This document shows positions 1 through 11,700 of a stretch of 64,000 nucleotides of DNA, one piece after another (the first letter of the stretch is position 1; each line of letters begins with the position of its first letter). The DNA is from Aurelia coerulea (lineage: Eukaryota; Cnidaria; Scyphozoa; Semaeostomeae; Ulmaridae). Made by a program: the position numbers and the translations under genes. Under the pieces are notes generated by a model, which was not told where the DNA came from, searched no databases, and saw only the letters and a program-made list of their open reading frames with translations. The stretch covers positions 930,001-994,000 of the forward strand of contig CM076949.1 in assembly GCA_039566865.1 (NCBI GenBank), given 5' to 3'.

Positions 1-587
1 GAAGGAGTTTCAGCATTGTAGGTGACATCGTTTGGGAGCTATTAAAAAAATCCGATAGGGGGCGAAAAACGCCCCCCCCCCCCCCGGTTAAAATAGTGTT
101 AATTGATTTGGAAGAGTCTACTACAGTTTTTTATAAGCGGTTTCTTTGAAACAATGAATGCATTTGGTAAGGAGGGTAAACTTTAGAAATAAACCTTCAA
201 GGTTAACATTGTATAACTCAACTCAGACTTGCGTAAATCCCACTTTCCAATCAGTGGAATGTTCCGAGCGGACGGAAATTCTTTTGTTTACAAGAGAAAA
301 TGTCGCTTTGCAAGCGAATAGAAATTTAGGGTTGAAGGTCGGTATCATGCTACACTACTCAGAGTACTTTATCTTTTTTCTCCGTGTCAACAATAGCTGA
401 GCCAAGGACGGGAGAAATCCCCACTTTTACTCCGCAATGGAAAATACAACTCTTCAGCCATGTTTCCAAAGATTTATGAAGGACATTGAGGAAAGGAAGG
501 GTCGGCGAGATTGATCGCACACATTTCGGTATAATTTTAAAAAGCTAGCAAATGTACGGTATCAAAATCTTCAAATTTTTGAAGTTA
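1..587. other. No gene recognised; poly-C tract
   Basis: I see no recognisable gene here. A run of 14 C residues lies at about 72-85. The reading frame starting at 158 resembles no family I know and has no splice context, so it is not called. Confidence 0.5.
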
Positions 588-786
588 CTGGTTTTAAAAA
601 TCTTTGAGAAAGCCTAAACAATCTCAAAAATCTTGCAAAATCTCAAAAAATCTTTGAAAATCGCCAGAAGTCTCAAAAATCTTTCAAAATCTTTAAAATC
701 TTTAAAATCTTACGAAATCTTTAAAAAATCTCAAAAATCCCAAAAATCCTTCAAAAATTCAAGAGATTTTAAAATCCCAAAATCTC
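588..786. repeat. Degenerate AAATCTC-type simple repeat
   Basis: This stretch is built from imperfect copies of AAAATCTC, AAATCTTT and AAAATCCC in irregular order. It is low-complexity, AT-rich DNA with no open frame of note. Confidence 0.7.
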
Positions 787-946
787 GTACGCTATTTTTG
801 GAGTGACTGGCCCCTCGGTTGTGTGTGTCAATAACAAGTCTTGTCGCCTGATGCAAGGTACCACCTTTATCGCAGGTCGTTATATTTACATACAAGTTAT
901 TAAGCCTATGTTTTCCTCATTGTCCTTTGAATAATGCGATTTTGGC

Positions 947-1231
947 CAGGACCGTCGAGAGGGGGTGGTAGCCAGGGTAGTTACCAGGGGGCCCGGGGCA
1001 TCTGGGGGCCCGCAAGAAGTAAGTTATGTATGTTTTGTTTGTTGTAGTTTTCTTTCAGTAAAGTTTTCAGGCCCGCGGGCCCACTGAGATTCTAAATAAA
1101 ATCTAAAAGCAGCGTTTTACCAGTGGATAGGAGGGCGTGGCCCAAGGAAAAATGGGCGTGGTCCAAACATTTTCCGGCGCCCCCCTATCCTGCCCTGACC
1201 CTGGGGCCCCGCTCCTCTCTCGACGGCCCTG
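947..1231. mobile_element. hAT-like MITE with 8 bp duplication
   Basis: A 285 bp non-coding element has inverted ends: CAGGACCGTCGAGAG on the left and the complement of CAGGGCCGTCGAGAG on the right. It is flanked by perfect 8 bp direct repeats ATTTTGGC at 939-946 and 1232-1239. The 8 bp duplication and CAGGG-type ends are typical of hAT non-autonomous elements. The interior is rich in G and C runs and has no transposase frame. Confidence 0.85.
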
Positions 1232-1474
1232 ATTTTGGCTCCAGTAATAAAGGAAGTAAGGCTTGATTTAAATCTTCATTTTCTCATGTCCAAATAAGGT
1301 GCATCGTTCGAATAAGAACGGCGCGGCGCCTCAAATGCAAATTCACCTCTGTTCCGTTAGATTGCTACCCGTTTGAACTTCGTTTTTCTTTAGTCTTAAT
1401 CATCTGCACTTTTAAAGAAAGGATTTACTACACATACTTAAATCAGAGATTGATATTCTGTTTCATTTTCGTAG

Positions 1475-1582
1475 GTTCTAAATCAGATGTTGCAGATAAC
1501 TCAAATCCCAGAAGTTGATATCACAGAATTTGCAAACATAATTGTCGAAGAAGCAATTGGTGACGGAGTGCAGCACCTATAG
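1475..1582 (+). CDS. Possible last coding exon of an unidentified gene
   Basis: A T-rich tract ending in the acceptor TTTTCGTAG is followed by a 36-codon open frame (35 residues, then TAG at 1580-1582). It starts V-L-N-Q-M-L-Q-I-T and ends G-D-G-V-Q-H-L. The composition looks protein-like (acidic, amphipathic, no low complexity). An AATAAA signal follows 92 bp after the stop, as expected of a terminal exon. I do not recognise the protein. Upstream exons are not evident in the first 1.4 kb, so they would lie outside the window or are missed. It would be transcribed toward the satellite DNA and toward ARPC3. Confidence 0.4.
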   Translation, partial: VLNQMLQITQIPEVDITEFANIIVEEAIGDGVQHL

Positions 1583-2092
1583 TAAGACTTTTTTGTGGTG
1601 AATAACTTTGTGGTTCTATCATCTAGATTGAAGAAATAGCTATTTAAAATGACTGCGGAAATTCTAATTGTCAAATAAAGGTCATTAAGGAGGGAAGCTC
1701 TTGTTTCCTTTTTTCGAGACTCTAGCGGCCCTGGTGCCTCTGCTCTGCTTAGCTTCAAGTAATGGCACAACATGAAATCAAGTAACAGAGCAAGATCGAC
1801 CAGCGACATAGTTAACTTTTCCCTTTGCAACGCTTTAGCAAACAAGATGGAGAAAATACGAACAGTTATTTATGTCCCTCAATGCTGTGTGAAATTCTAG
1901 GGCAGAGTAATATAATGGCCATCAATTAAGAATAAAACATCATTGTGTTTTAAGAGCATACGCAAAGTATTGATTTTATTACTGTGATTTATCATGAGAA
2001 ATAGAGATAAAAGTTATCTTCTCTTTTGTCTCATATCTTCCCATATGACTGAAACTGCTTCAAGGCATATATTTTTGGCCATCGTCAGACCT
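1583..2092. other. 3' flank of the possible exon; otherwise empty
   Basis: Apart from the AATAAA at 1674-1679, nothing recognisable is present. The minus-strand frame at 1501-1845 overlaps the candidate plus-strand exon and shows no family resemblance. Confidence 0.4.
1674..1679 (+). terminator. Candidate poly(A) signal AATAAA
   Basis: A canonical AATAAA lies 92 bp downstream of the stop of the candidate terminal exon at 1475-1582. It supports that exon only weakly, since the motif is common in AT-rich DNA. Confidence 0.4.
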
Positions 2093-3026
2093 TTCGAATA
2101 CCCCTATTTTTACATAAAAAGGCTATAAGCTTCGTTTTTTCGGTAAAATAGCCCGATTATGAAAATTCCTATTTTTGGAAAAAAGGAAGGCTGTACACTT
2201 TGCTTTTTTCCAAAAATAAGCCCTTTTTGGACATACCGATGATTTTTGGCAAAAAAGTAAGGCTATACACTTTGTTTTTCCAAAAATAGGCCCTTTTTGG
2301 AAATACTGATTTTTGGCAAAAAGTAAGAAGGCTATACCCTTTGCTTTTTTCCAAAAAATAGGCCCTTTTTGGAGATATCGATTTTTGGCAAAAAGTAAGG
2401 CTATACCCTTTGCTTTTTTCCAAAAATAGGCCCTTTTTGGAGATATCAATGTTTGGAAAAACGTACCGCTATACCCTTTGCTTTTTTCCAAAAATAGGCC
2501 CTTTTTGGAAATACTGATTTTTGGCACAATAGTAAGGCTATACCCTTTGCTTTTTTCCAAAAATAGGCCCTTTTGGAGATATCAATGTTTGGCAAAACGT
2601 ACCTCTATACCCTTTGCTTTTTTCCAAAAATAGGCCCTTTTTGGAAATACTGATTTTTGGCACAATAGTAAGGCTATACCCTTTGCTTTTTTCCAAAAAT
2701 AGGCCCTTTTTGGAAATACTGATTTTTGGCACAATTGTAAGGCTATACCCTTTGCTTTTTTCGAAAAATAGGCCCTTTTTGGAAATACTGATTTTTGGCA
2801 AAAAGGTAAGGCTATACCCTTTGCTTTTCTCCAAAAATAGGCCCTTTCTAGAAATACTGATTTTTGGCAAAAAAGTAAGGATATACCCTTCGCTTTTTTC
2901 CAAAAATAGGCCCTTTCTAGAAATACTGATTTTTGGCAAAAAGGTAAGGCTATACCCTTTGCTTTTTTCAAAAAAATAGGCCCTTTTTGGAAATACTTAT
3001 TTTTGGCCTAAAAGTAAGGCTATACC

Positions 3027-3201
3027 CATAGGCGTAGGAGATAGGGGGCAAAGGGGGGCTGCAGCCCCCCCAACGTCAGAAAAATTTGCAAAAATCAGCC
3101 ATAATCGGGCGGAAATCCGCCTCAAGTCGGGCAAAATTTTCTCAAACAATGGATTTTTTGTCGGGCAGCCCCCCCAAATTTTATCTTCCCCTACGCCGAT
3201 G
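3027..3201. mobile_element. G/C-tract MITE inserted in the satellite
   Basis: A 175 bp element begins CATAGGCGTAGGAGA and ends with the complement of CATCGGCGTAGGGGA. The surrounding satellite unit is split here, with GCTATACC present at both edges (3019-3026 and 3202-3209), which gives an 8 bp target duplication. A relative lies at 37866-38023, with the shared core AGCCATAATCGGGC. It is probably a hAT-type non-autonomous element. It postdates the array unit it interrupts. Confidence 0.85.
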
Positions 3202-3480
3202 GCTATACCCTTTGCTCTTTACGAAAATAGGCCCTTTTTGGAAATACTGATATTTGGCAAATAAGGTAAGGCTATACCCTTTGCTTTTTTCCAAAAATAG
3301 GCCCTTTTTGGAAATACTGATTTTTGGCATAAAAGTAAGGCTATACCCTTTGCTTTTTACAAAAATAGGCCCTTTTTGGAAATACTGATATTTGGCAAAT
3401 AAGGTAAGGCTATACCCTTTGCTTTTTTCCAAAAATAGGCCCTTTCTAGAAATACTGATTTTTGGCACAATAGTAAGGCT

Positions 3481-4093
3481 ATTGTGCCAAAAATCAGTAT
3501 TTCCAAAAAGGGCCTATTTTTGTAAAAAGCAAAGGGTATAGCCTTACTTTTTTGCCAAATATCAGTATTTCCAAAAAGGGCCTATTTTTGTAAAAAGCAA
3601 AGGGTATAGCCTTACTTTTTTGCCAAAAATCAGTATTTCCAAAAAGGGCCTATTTTTTGAAAAAAGCAAAGGGTATAGCCTTACCTTTTTGCCAGAAATC
3701 AGTATTTCCAAAAAGGGCCAATTTTTGTAAAAAGCAAAGGGTATAGCCTTACTTTTTTGCCAAAAATCAGTATTTCCAAAAAGGGCCTATTTTTGGAAAA
3801 AAGCAAAGGGTATAGCCTTACCTTTTTGCAAAAAATCAGTATTTCCAAAAAGGGCCCATTTTTGGAAAAAAGCAAAGGGTATAGCCTTACCTTTTTGCCA
3901 AAAATCAGTATTTCCAAAAAGGGAATATTTTTGGAGAAAAGCAAAGGGTATAGCCTTACATTTTGCCAAAAATTAGTATTTCCAAAAAAGGGCCTATTTT
4001 TGGAAAAAAGCAAAGGGTATAGCCTTACTTTTTTGCCAAAAATCAGTATTTCCAAAAAGGGCCTATTTTTGGAAAAAAGCAAAGGGTATAGTA
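3481..4093. repeat. Inverted block inside the 69 bp satellite
   Basis: Units between about 3481 and 4090 run in the opposite orientation to the rest of the array. Both switch points are almost perfect palindromes around the same 5 base centre TAAGG. At 3450-3510 the arms include GGCACAATAG and CTATTGTGCC, and at 4070-4120 GGGTATAG and CTATACCC. At least 40 bp on each side can pair. This fits an inversion or foldback rearrangement in the array. Confidence 0.85.
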
Positions 4094-7086
4094 AGGCTAT
4101 ACCCTTTGCTTTTTTCCAAAAATAGGCCCTTTTTTGAAATACTGATTTTTGGCACAATTGTAAGGCTATACCCTTTGCTTTTTTCGAAAAATAGGCCCTT
4201 TTTGGAAATACTGATTTTTGGCACAATTGTAAGGCTATACCCTTTGCTTTTTTCGAAAAATAGGCCCTTTTTGGAAATACTGATTTTTGGCAAAAAGGTA
4301 AGGCTATACCCTTTGCTTTTCTCCAAAAATAGGCCCTTTCTAGAAATACTGATTTTTGGCAAAAAAGTAAGGCTATACCCTTTGCTTTTTTCCAAAAATA
4401 GGCCCTTTTTGGAAATACTGATTTTTGGCACAATTGTAAGGCTATACCCTTTGCTTTTTTCGAAAAATAGGCCCTTTTTGGAAATACTGATTTTTGGCAA
4501 AAAGGTAAGGCTATACCCTTTGCTTTTCTCCAAAAATAGACCCTTTCTAGAAATACTGATTTTTGGCAAAAAAGTAAGGATATACCCTTCGCTTTTTTCC
4601 AAAAATAGGCCCTTTCTAGAAATACTGATTTTTGGCAAAAAGGTAAGGCTATACCCTTTGCTTTTTTCAAAAAAATAGGCCCTTTTTGGAAATACTTATT
4701 TTTGGCCTAAAAGTAAGGCTATACCCTTTGCTTTTTACAAAAATAGGCCCTTTTTGGAAATACTGATATTTGGCAAAAAGGTAAGGCTATACCCTTTGCT
4801 TTTTTCCAAAAATAGGCCCTTTTTGGAAATACTGATTTTTGGCAAAAAAGTAAGGCTATACCCTTTGCTTTTTTCAAAAATAGGCCCTTTTTGGAAATAC
4901 TGATTTTTGGCCTAAAAGTAAGGCTATACCCTTTGCTTTTTACAAAAATAGGCCCTTTTTGGAAATACTGATTTTTGGCAAAAAAGTAAGGATATACCCT
5001 TCGCTTTTCACAAAAATAGGCCCTTTTTGGAAATACTGATTTTTGGCAAAAAGGTAAGGCTATACCCTTTGCTTTTTTCAAAAAATAGGCCCTTTTTGGA
5101 AATACTTATTTTTGGCCTAAAAGTAAGGCTATACCCTTGGCTCTTTACAAAAATAGGCCCTTTTTGGAAATACTGATTTTTGGCACAATTGTAAGGCTAT
5201 ACCCTTTGCTTGTTTTGGAAAAATAGGCCCTTTTTGGAAATACTGATTTTTGGCAAAAAGGTAAGGCTATACCCTTTGCTTTTCTCCAAAAATATTCCCT
5301 TTTTGGAAATACTGATTTTTGGCAAAAAGGTAAGGCTATACCCTTTGCTTTTTTCCAAAAATAGGCCCTTTCTAGAAATACTGATTTTTGGCACAATAGT
5401 AAGGCTATACCCTTTGCTTTTTTCAAAAATAGGCCCTTTTTGGAAATACTGATTTTTGGCAAAAAAGTAAGGCTATACCCTTTTCTTTTTACAAAAATAG
5501 GCCCTTTTTGGAAATACTGATTTTTGGCAAAAAAGTAAGGCTATACCCCTTGCTTTTTTCCAAAAATAGGCCCTTTTTGGAAATACTGATTTTTGGCAAA
5601 AAGGTAAGGCTATACCCTTTGCTTTTTTCCAAAAATAGGCCCTTTTTGGAAATACTGATTTTTGGCAAAAAGGTAAGGCTATACCCTTTGCTTTTTCCAA
5701 AAATAGGCCCTTTTTGGAAATACTGATTTTTCGCAAAAAGGAAGGCTATACCCTTTGCTTTTTACAAAAATAGGCCCTTTTTGGACATACTGATTTTTGG
5801 CAAAAAGGTAAGGCTATATCCTTTGATTTTTTCCAAAAATAGGCCCTTTTTGGAAATACTGATTTTTGGCAAAAAAGTAAGGCTATACCCTTTGCTTTTT
5901 ACAAAAATAGGCCCTTTTTGGAAATACTGATTTTTGGCAAAAAGGTAAGGCTATACCCTTTGCTTTTTTCCAAAAATAGGCCCTTTTTGGAAATACTGAT
6001 TTTTGGCAAAAAAGTAAGGCTATACCCTTTGCTTTTTACAAAAAATAGGCCCTTTTTGGAAATACTGATATTTGGCAAAAAAGGTAAGGCTATACCCTTT
6101 GCTTTTTTCCAAAAATAGGCCCTTTCTAGAAATACTGATTTTTGGCAAAAAAGTAAGGATATACCCTTTGCTTTTTTCCAAAAATAGGCCCTTTCTAGAA
6201 ATACTGATTGTTGGCAAAAAGGTAAGGCCATACCCTTTGCTTTTTTCCAAAAATAGGCCCTTTTTGGAAATACTGATTTTTGGCAAAAAGGTAAGGCTAT
6301 ACCCTTTGCTTTTTTCCAAAAATAGGCCTTTTTGGAAATACTGATTTTTGGCAAAAAGGTAAGGCTATACCCTTTGCTTTTTTCCAAAAATAGGCCCTTT
6401 CTAGAAATACTGATTTTTGGCAAAAAGGTAAGGCCATACCCTTTGCTTTTTTCCAAAAATAGGCCCTTTTTGGAAATACTGATTTTTGGCAAAAAGGTAA
6501 GGCTATACCCTTTGCTTTTTTCAAAAAATAGGCCCTTTTTGGAAATACTGATTTTTGGCAAAAAAGTAAGGCTATACCCTTTGCTTTTTACAAAAATAGG
6601 CCCTTTTTGGAAATACTGATTTTTGGCAAAAAGGTAAGGCTATACCCTTTGCTTTTTTCAAAAAATAGGCCCTTTTTGGAAATACTGATTTTTGGCAAAA
6701 AAGTAAGGATATACCCTTTGCTTTTTTCCAAAAATAGGCCCTTTCTAGAAATACTGATTGTTGGCAAAAAGGCAAGGCCATACCCTTTGCTTTTTTACAA
6801 AAATAGGCCCTTTTTGGAAATACTGATTTTTGGCAAAAAAGTAAGGCTATACCCTTTGCTTTTTTCCAAAAATAGGCCCTTTTTGGAAATACTGATTTTT
6901 GGCAAAAAGTAAGGCTATACCCTTTGCTTTTTTCCAAAAATAGGCCCTTTTTGGAAATACTGATTTTTGGCAAAAAGTAAGGCTATACCATTTGCTTTTT
7001 TCCAAAAATAGGCCCTTTTTGGAGATATCAATTTTTGGCAAAAAGTAACGCTATACCCTTTGCTTTTTTCCAAAAATAGGCCCTTT

Positions 7087-8090
7087 TAGAATTAGATCAA
7101 AGCAATCTATGGGCTTATTTTCTTGCTTACAAATTGTATTCGTTTGAAAGTGGTTATTTTTAATAAAAAAGTGTGGGCACTGCCTTGTTCTTCGATTAAA
7201 AATGAGCACTTTGACCGAAGCTGATTTTAGCGGAAAATTTAAACATATTTCCCCAAACTTTTTCTTCACAAATGAGCACTGCTGATCAAATCAATTTTAG
7301 AAAAAGTAAAGTCCGATGGAATAAAATGATGACGAAGAAACACATTGCAAGAATGCAGATAAAAATATGAAGGAAATAGACATGTACTTTTAGAAAAGTT
7401 ATGATTGTACAAATTGTTTTAATCAAGATACCATTAAGATTTATAACGTTTGAAGTGTTTGTAAGTTCATATTTATTACCATTCACCATGACAGTTCATT
7501 CATTCCTTTTTGGTGAAATCTGCTGATGAAACCTAGAAGTAATAAGATCATGGATAATAATGTTCTCTTAAGTGATATATGAGAATTGAGTTGATACCTT
7601 GGGGGGGTTAGCTCAAGTCTTGAGATAACGGGCCCAATTTTAGGAGAAGACCCATGGTTTAGGATTTTCAGTCAATTTCCATACCCATTTTAATTTCTAA
7701 GGATGTTTGAGAAAAAAAGCCTGTTGAACACGGCAGAAATAGAGTTGCATTTCACTTTAAACGTAAAATTATGAAAATTAATTTGGTAACAACCAAGTTT
7801 CAGGACTAAAATGAAAACATGATGAAAATGAAAAAAGTCAACAATCTTTTTGTTACCCGTTTCTAGTGGAACAGTTACATTTTAAGATCATATTTAGAGA
7901 TTTTTGAGGTTCTGAACCCGTCCTTATGTGCTCTGAGGTACACATGGCTCAAAATATGGAAGTTGACCCCCCCCAGGTAAAAATGCTTATTTTCAGCTCA
8001 GCTGAAATGAAAAGATTTGTTCCCTGCTACATACGTTACACTTGCTATACAGCTGCATGCAAGAAAGGGTATAAACACTGGAGAAGAATG
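7087..8090. other. Unique AT-rich spacer
   Basis: This sequence lies between the two satellites. I find no exon with both splice context and a recognisable protein, and no inverted ends. Short open frames at 7051-7269 and 7286-7489 look like chance. Confidence 0.5.
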
Positions 8091-8710
8091 TACCAGGTAA
8101 GCCAGAAAAAAGTTCCCCTTTTTGAAAACTCATAGCATCAAGAGTACTGAATGGATTGGAATTAATCAATATTTGCTTGACAGCCAAAAGATTGAAGTAT
8201 TTTTGTGATTTTTCTCACCTTGTTATGAGCACTGGAAAAATTGATAAATTCAAGTTTACAAAAACTTGATGGTTGCAAAATGACTGAAAAAGGCCTAAAA
8301 TGCTTGATCAAATCATAAAGGACTCTTCGCTTGCAACAACAGAGAAAATGCAATTTCTCATGGGTGAGAGATATCGTCTGCACAGCTATTGCCATGGGAT
8401 TGAAAATTTTTTGAAAATCTGTCTGACAACTCTTGAGAGAGGTGAAACGCCTGTGCGTATTGTTCTGTGTGAGGAGCGTCCTAATTATTTGATCAAGTTT
8501 TTTTAGGCCCTTTTCAGTCATTTTGCAACCATGAAATTTTTGTAAAGTTGAATTTACCCATATTTATAGTTCTCGTAAGAAGACGAGAAAAATCACAAAA
8601 ACTACTTCGATCCTTTGGCTTTAGCTAGAATTTGAATCATTTAAATCTGTGAAGTACTTGTGGTGCTACGAATTTTTGAAAGTGGGAACTTTTTTCTGGC
8701 TCACACGGTA
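8091..8710. mobile_element. Palindromic TA-flanked MITE, founder of the next array
   Basis: The left end (TACCAGGTAAGCCAGAAAAA, then AGTTCC) mirrors the right end (GGAACTTTTTTCTGGCTCAC, then ACGGTA). The complementarity continues inward: AGCCAAAAGATTGAAGTA and TTTGTGATTTTTCTC on the left pair with the right side. The centre is also inverted, with AAAATGACTGAAAAAGGCC near 8278 and its complement near 8505-8525. So nearly the whole of about 620 bp is one long imperfect hairpin. TA at each end suggests Tc1/mariner-type insertion. It has no transposase frame. Its right 150 bp (8561-8710) is unit 1 of the satellite that follows. Confidence 0.82.
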
Positions 8711-11700
8711 TATTTATAGTGCTCATAAGAAGACGAGAAAAATCACAAAACTACTTCGATCCTTTGGCTTTAACTAGAATTTGAATCATTTAAATCTGTG
8801 AAATACTTGTGGTGCTACGAATTTTTGAAAGTGGGAACTTTTTTCTGGCTCACACGGTATATTTATAGTGCTCATAAGAAGACGAGAAAAATCACAAAAA
8901 CTACTTCGATCCTTTGGCTTTAACTAGAATTTGAATCATTTAAATCTGTGAAGTACTTGTGGTGCTACGAATTTTTGAAAGTGGGAACTTTTTTCTGGCT
9001 CACACGGTATATTTATAGTGCTCATAAGAAGACGAGAAAAATCACAAAACTACTTCGATCCTTTGGCTTTAACTAGAATTTGAATCATTTAAATCTGTGA
9101 AATACTCGTGGTGCTACGAATTTTTGAAAGTGGGAACTTTTTTCTGGCTCACACGGTATATTTATAGTGCTCATAAGAAGACGAGAAAAATCACAAAACT
9201 ACTTCGATCCTTTGGCTTTAACTAGAATTTGAATGATTTAAATCTGTGAAGTACTTGTGGTGCTACGAATTTTTGAAAGTGGGAACTTTTTTCTGGCTCA
9301 CACGGTATATTTATAGTGCTCATAAGAAGACGAGAAAAATCACAAAACTACTTCGATCCTTTGGCTTTAACTAGAATTTGAATGATTTAAATCTGTGAAA
9401 TACTTGTGGTGCTACGAATTTTTGAAAGTGGGAACTTTTTTCTGGCTCACACGGTATATTTATAGTGCTCATAAGAAGACGAAAAAAATCACAAAACTAC
9501 TTTGATCCTTTGGCTTTAACTAGAATTTGAATCATTTAAATCTGTGAAATACTTGTGGTGCTACGAATTTTTGAAAGTGGGAACTTTTTTCTGGCTCACA
9601 CGGTATATTTATAGTGCTCATAAGAAGACGAGAAAAATCACAAAACTACTTCGATCCTTTGGCTTTAACTAGAATTTGAATGATTTAAATCTGTGAAATA
9701 CTTGTGGTGCTACGAATTTTTGAAAGTGGGAACTTTTTTCTGGCTCACACGGTATATTTATAGTGCTCATAAGAAGACGAGAAAAATCACAAAACTACTT
9801 TGATCCTTTGGCTTTAACTAGAATTTGAATGATTTAAATCTGTGAAGTACTTGTGGTGCTACGAATTTTTGAAAGTGGGAACTTTTTTCTGGCTCACACG
9901 GTATATTTATAGTGCTCATAAGAAGACGAGAAAAATCACAAAACTACTTCGATCCTTTGGCTTTAACTAGAATTTGAATGATTTAAATCTGTGAAATACT
10001 TGTGGTGCTACGAATTTTTGAAAGTGGGAACTTTTTCTGGCTCACACAGTATATTTATAGTGCTCATAAGAAGACGAGAAAAATCACAAAACTACTTCGA
10101 TCCTTTGGCTTTAACTAGAATTTGAATCATTTAAATCTGTGAAGTACTTGTGGTGCTACGAATTTTTGAAAGTGGGAACTTTTTTCTGGCTCACACGGTA
10201 TATTTATAGTGCTCATAAGAAGACGAGAAAAATCACAAAACTACTTCGATCCTTTGGCTTTAACTAGAATTTGAATCATTTAAATCTGTGAAGTACTTGT
10301 GGTGCTACGAATTTTTGAAAGTGGGAACTTTTTTCTGGCTCACACGGTATATTTATAGTGCTCATAAGAAGACGAGAAAAATCACAAAACTACTTCGATC
10401 CTTTGGCTTTAACTAGAATTTGAATGATTTAAATCTGTGAAGTACTTGTGGTGCTACGAATTTTTGAAAGTGGGAACTTTTTCTGGCTCACACAGTATAT
10501 TTATAGTGCTCATAAGAAGACGAGAAAAATCACAAAACTACTTCGATCCTTTGGCTTTAACTAGAATTTGAATGATTTAAATCTGTGAAGTACTTGTGGT
10601 GCTACGAATTTTTGAAAGTGGGAACTTTTTCTGGCTCACACAGTATATTTATAGTGCTCATAAGAAGACGAGAAAAATCACAAAACTACTTCGATCCTTT
10701 GGCTTTAACTAGAATTTGAATCATTTAAATCTGTGAAGTACTTGTGGTGCTACGAATTTTTGAAAGTGGGAACTTTTTTCTGGCTCACACGGTATATTTA
10801 TAGTGCTCATAAGAAGACGAGAAAAATCACAAAACTACTTCGATCCTTTGGCTTTAACTAGAATTTGAATCATTTAAATCTGTGAAATACTTGTGGTGCT
10901 ACGAATTTTTGAAAGTGGGAACTTTTTTCTGGCTCACACAGTATATTTATAGTGCTCATAAGAAGACGAGAAAAATCACAAAACTACTTCGATCCTTTGG
11001 CTTTAACTAGAATTTGAATGATTTAAATCTGTGAAGTACTTGTGGTGCTACGAATTTTTGAAAGTGGGAACTTTTTTCTGGCTCACACGGTATATTTATA
11101 GTGCTCATAAGAAGACGAGAAAAATCACAAAACTACTTCGATCCTTTGGCTTTAACTAGAATTTGAATCATTTAAATCTGTGAAGTACTTGTGGTGCTAC
11201 GAATTTTTGAAAGTGGGAACTTTTTTCTGGCTCACACGGTATATTTATAGTGCTCATAAGAAGACGAGAAAAATCACAAAACTACTTCGATCCTTTGGCT
11301 TTAACTAGAATTTGAATCATTTAAATCTGTGAAGTACTTGTGGTGCTACGAATTTTTGATAGTGGGAACTTTTTTCTGGCTCACACGGTATATTTATAGT
11401 GCTCATAAGAAGACGAGAAAAATCACAAAACTACTTCGATCCTTTGGCTTTAACTAGAATTTGAATCATTTAAATCTGTGAAATACTTGTGGTGCTACGA
11501 ATTTTTGAAAGTGGGAACTTTTTTCTGGCTCACACGGTATATTTATAGTGCTCATAAGAAGACGAGAAAAATCACAAAACTACTTTGATCCTTTGGCTTT
11601 AACTAGAATTTGAATCATTTAAATCTGTGAAATACTTGTGGTGCTACGAATTTTTGAAAGTGGGAACTTTTTTCTGGCTCACACGGTATATTTATAGTGC

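Larger units (their letters stand above)
2093..7086. repeat. 69 bp satellite array, about 70 degenerate units
   Basis: Tandem units of about 69 bp read AAGGCTATACCCTTTGC, then a near-palindrome CCAAAAATAGGCCCTTTTTGG (2 arms of 7 bp), then AAATACTGATTTTTGGC and a short A-rich linker. Because 69 is a multiple of three and the unit is poor in stops, several frames stay open for hundreds of bases on both strands. These are not genes. Units differ by small indels and by a recurrent TTTTTGG to TTCTAGA change. The array holds one inverted block (3481 to about 4090) and one inserted MITE (3027-3201). It begins near 2093 and decays into unique sequence after 7086. Confidence 0.93.

Noticed and set aside
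2123..7041. Many long frames with repeats such as KSKGYSLTFLPKISISKKG on both strands
   Set aside because: They come from the 69 bp satellite (23 codons per unit), occur in several frames at once and have no homology to a protein family.
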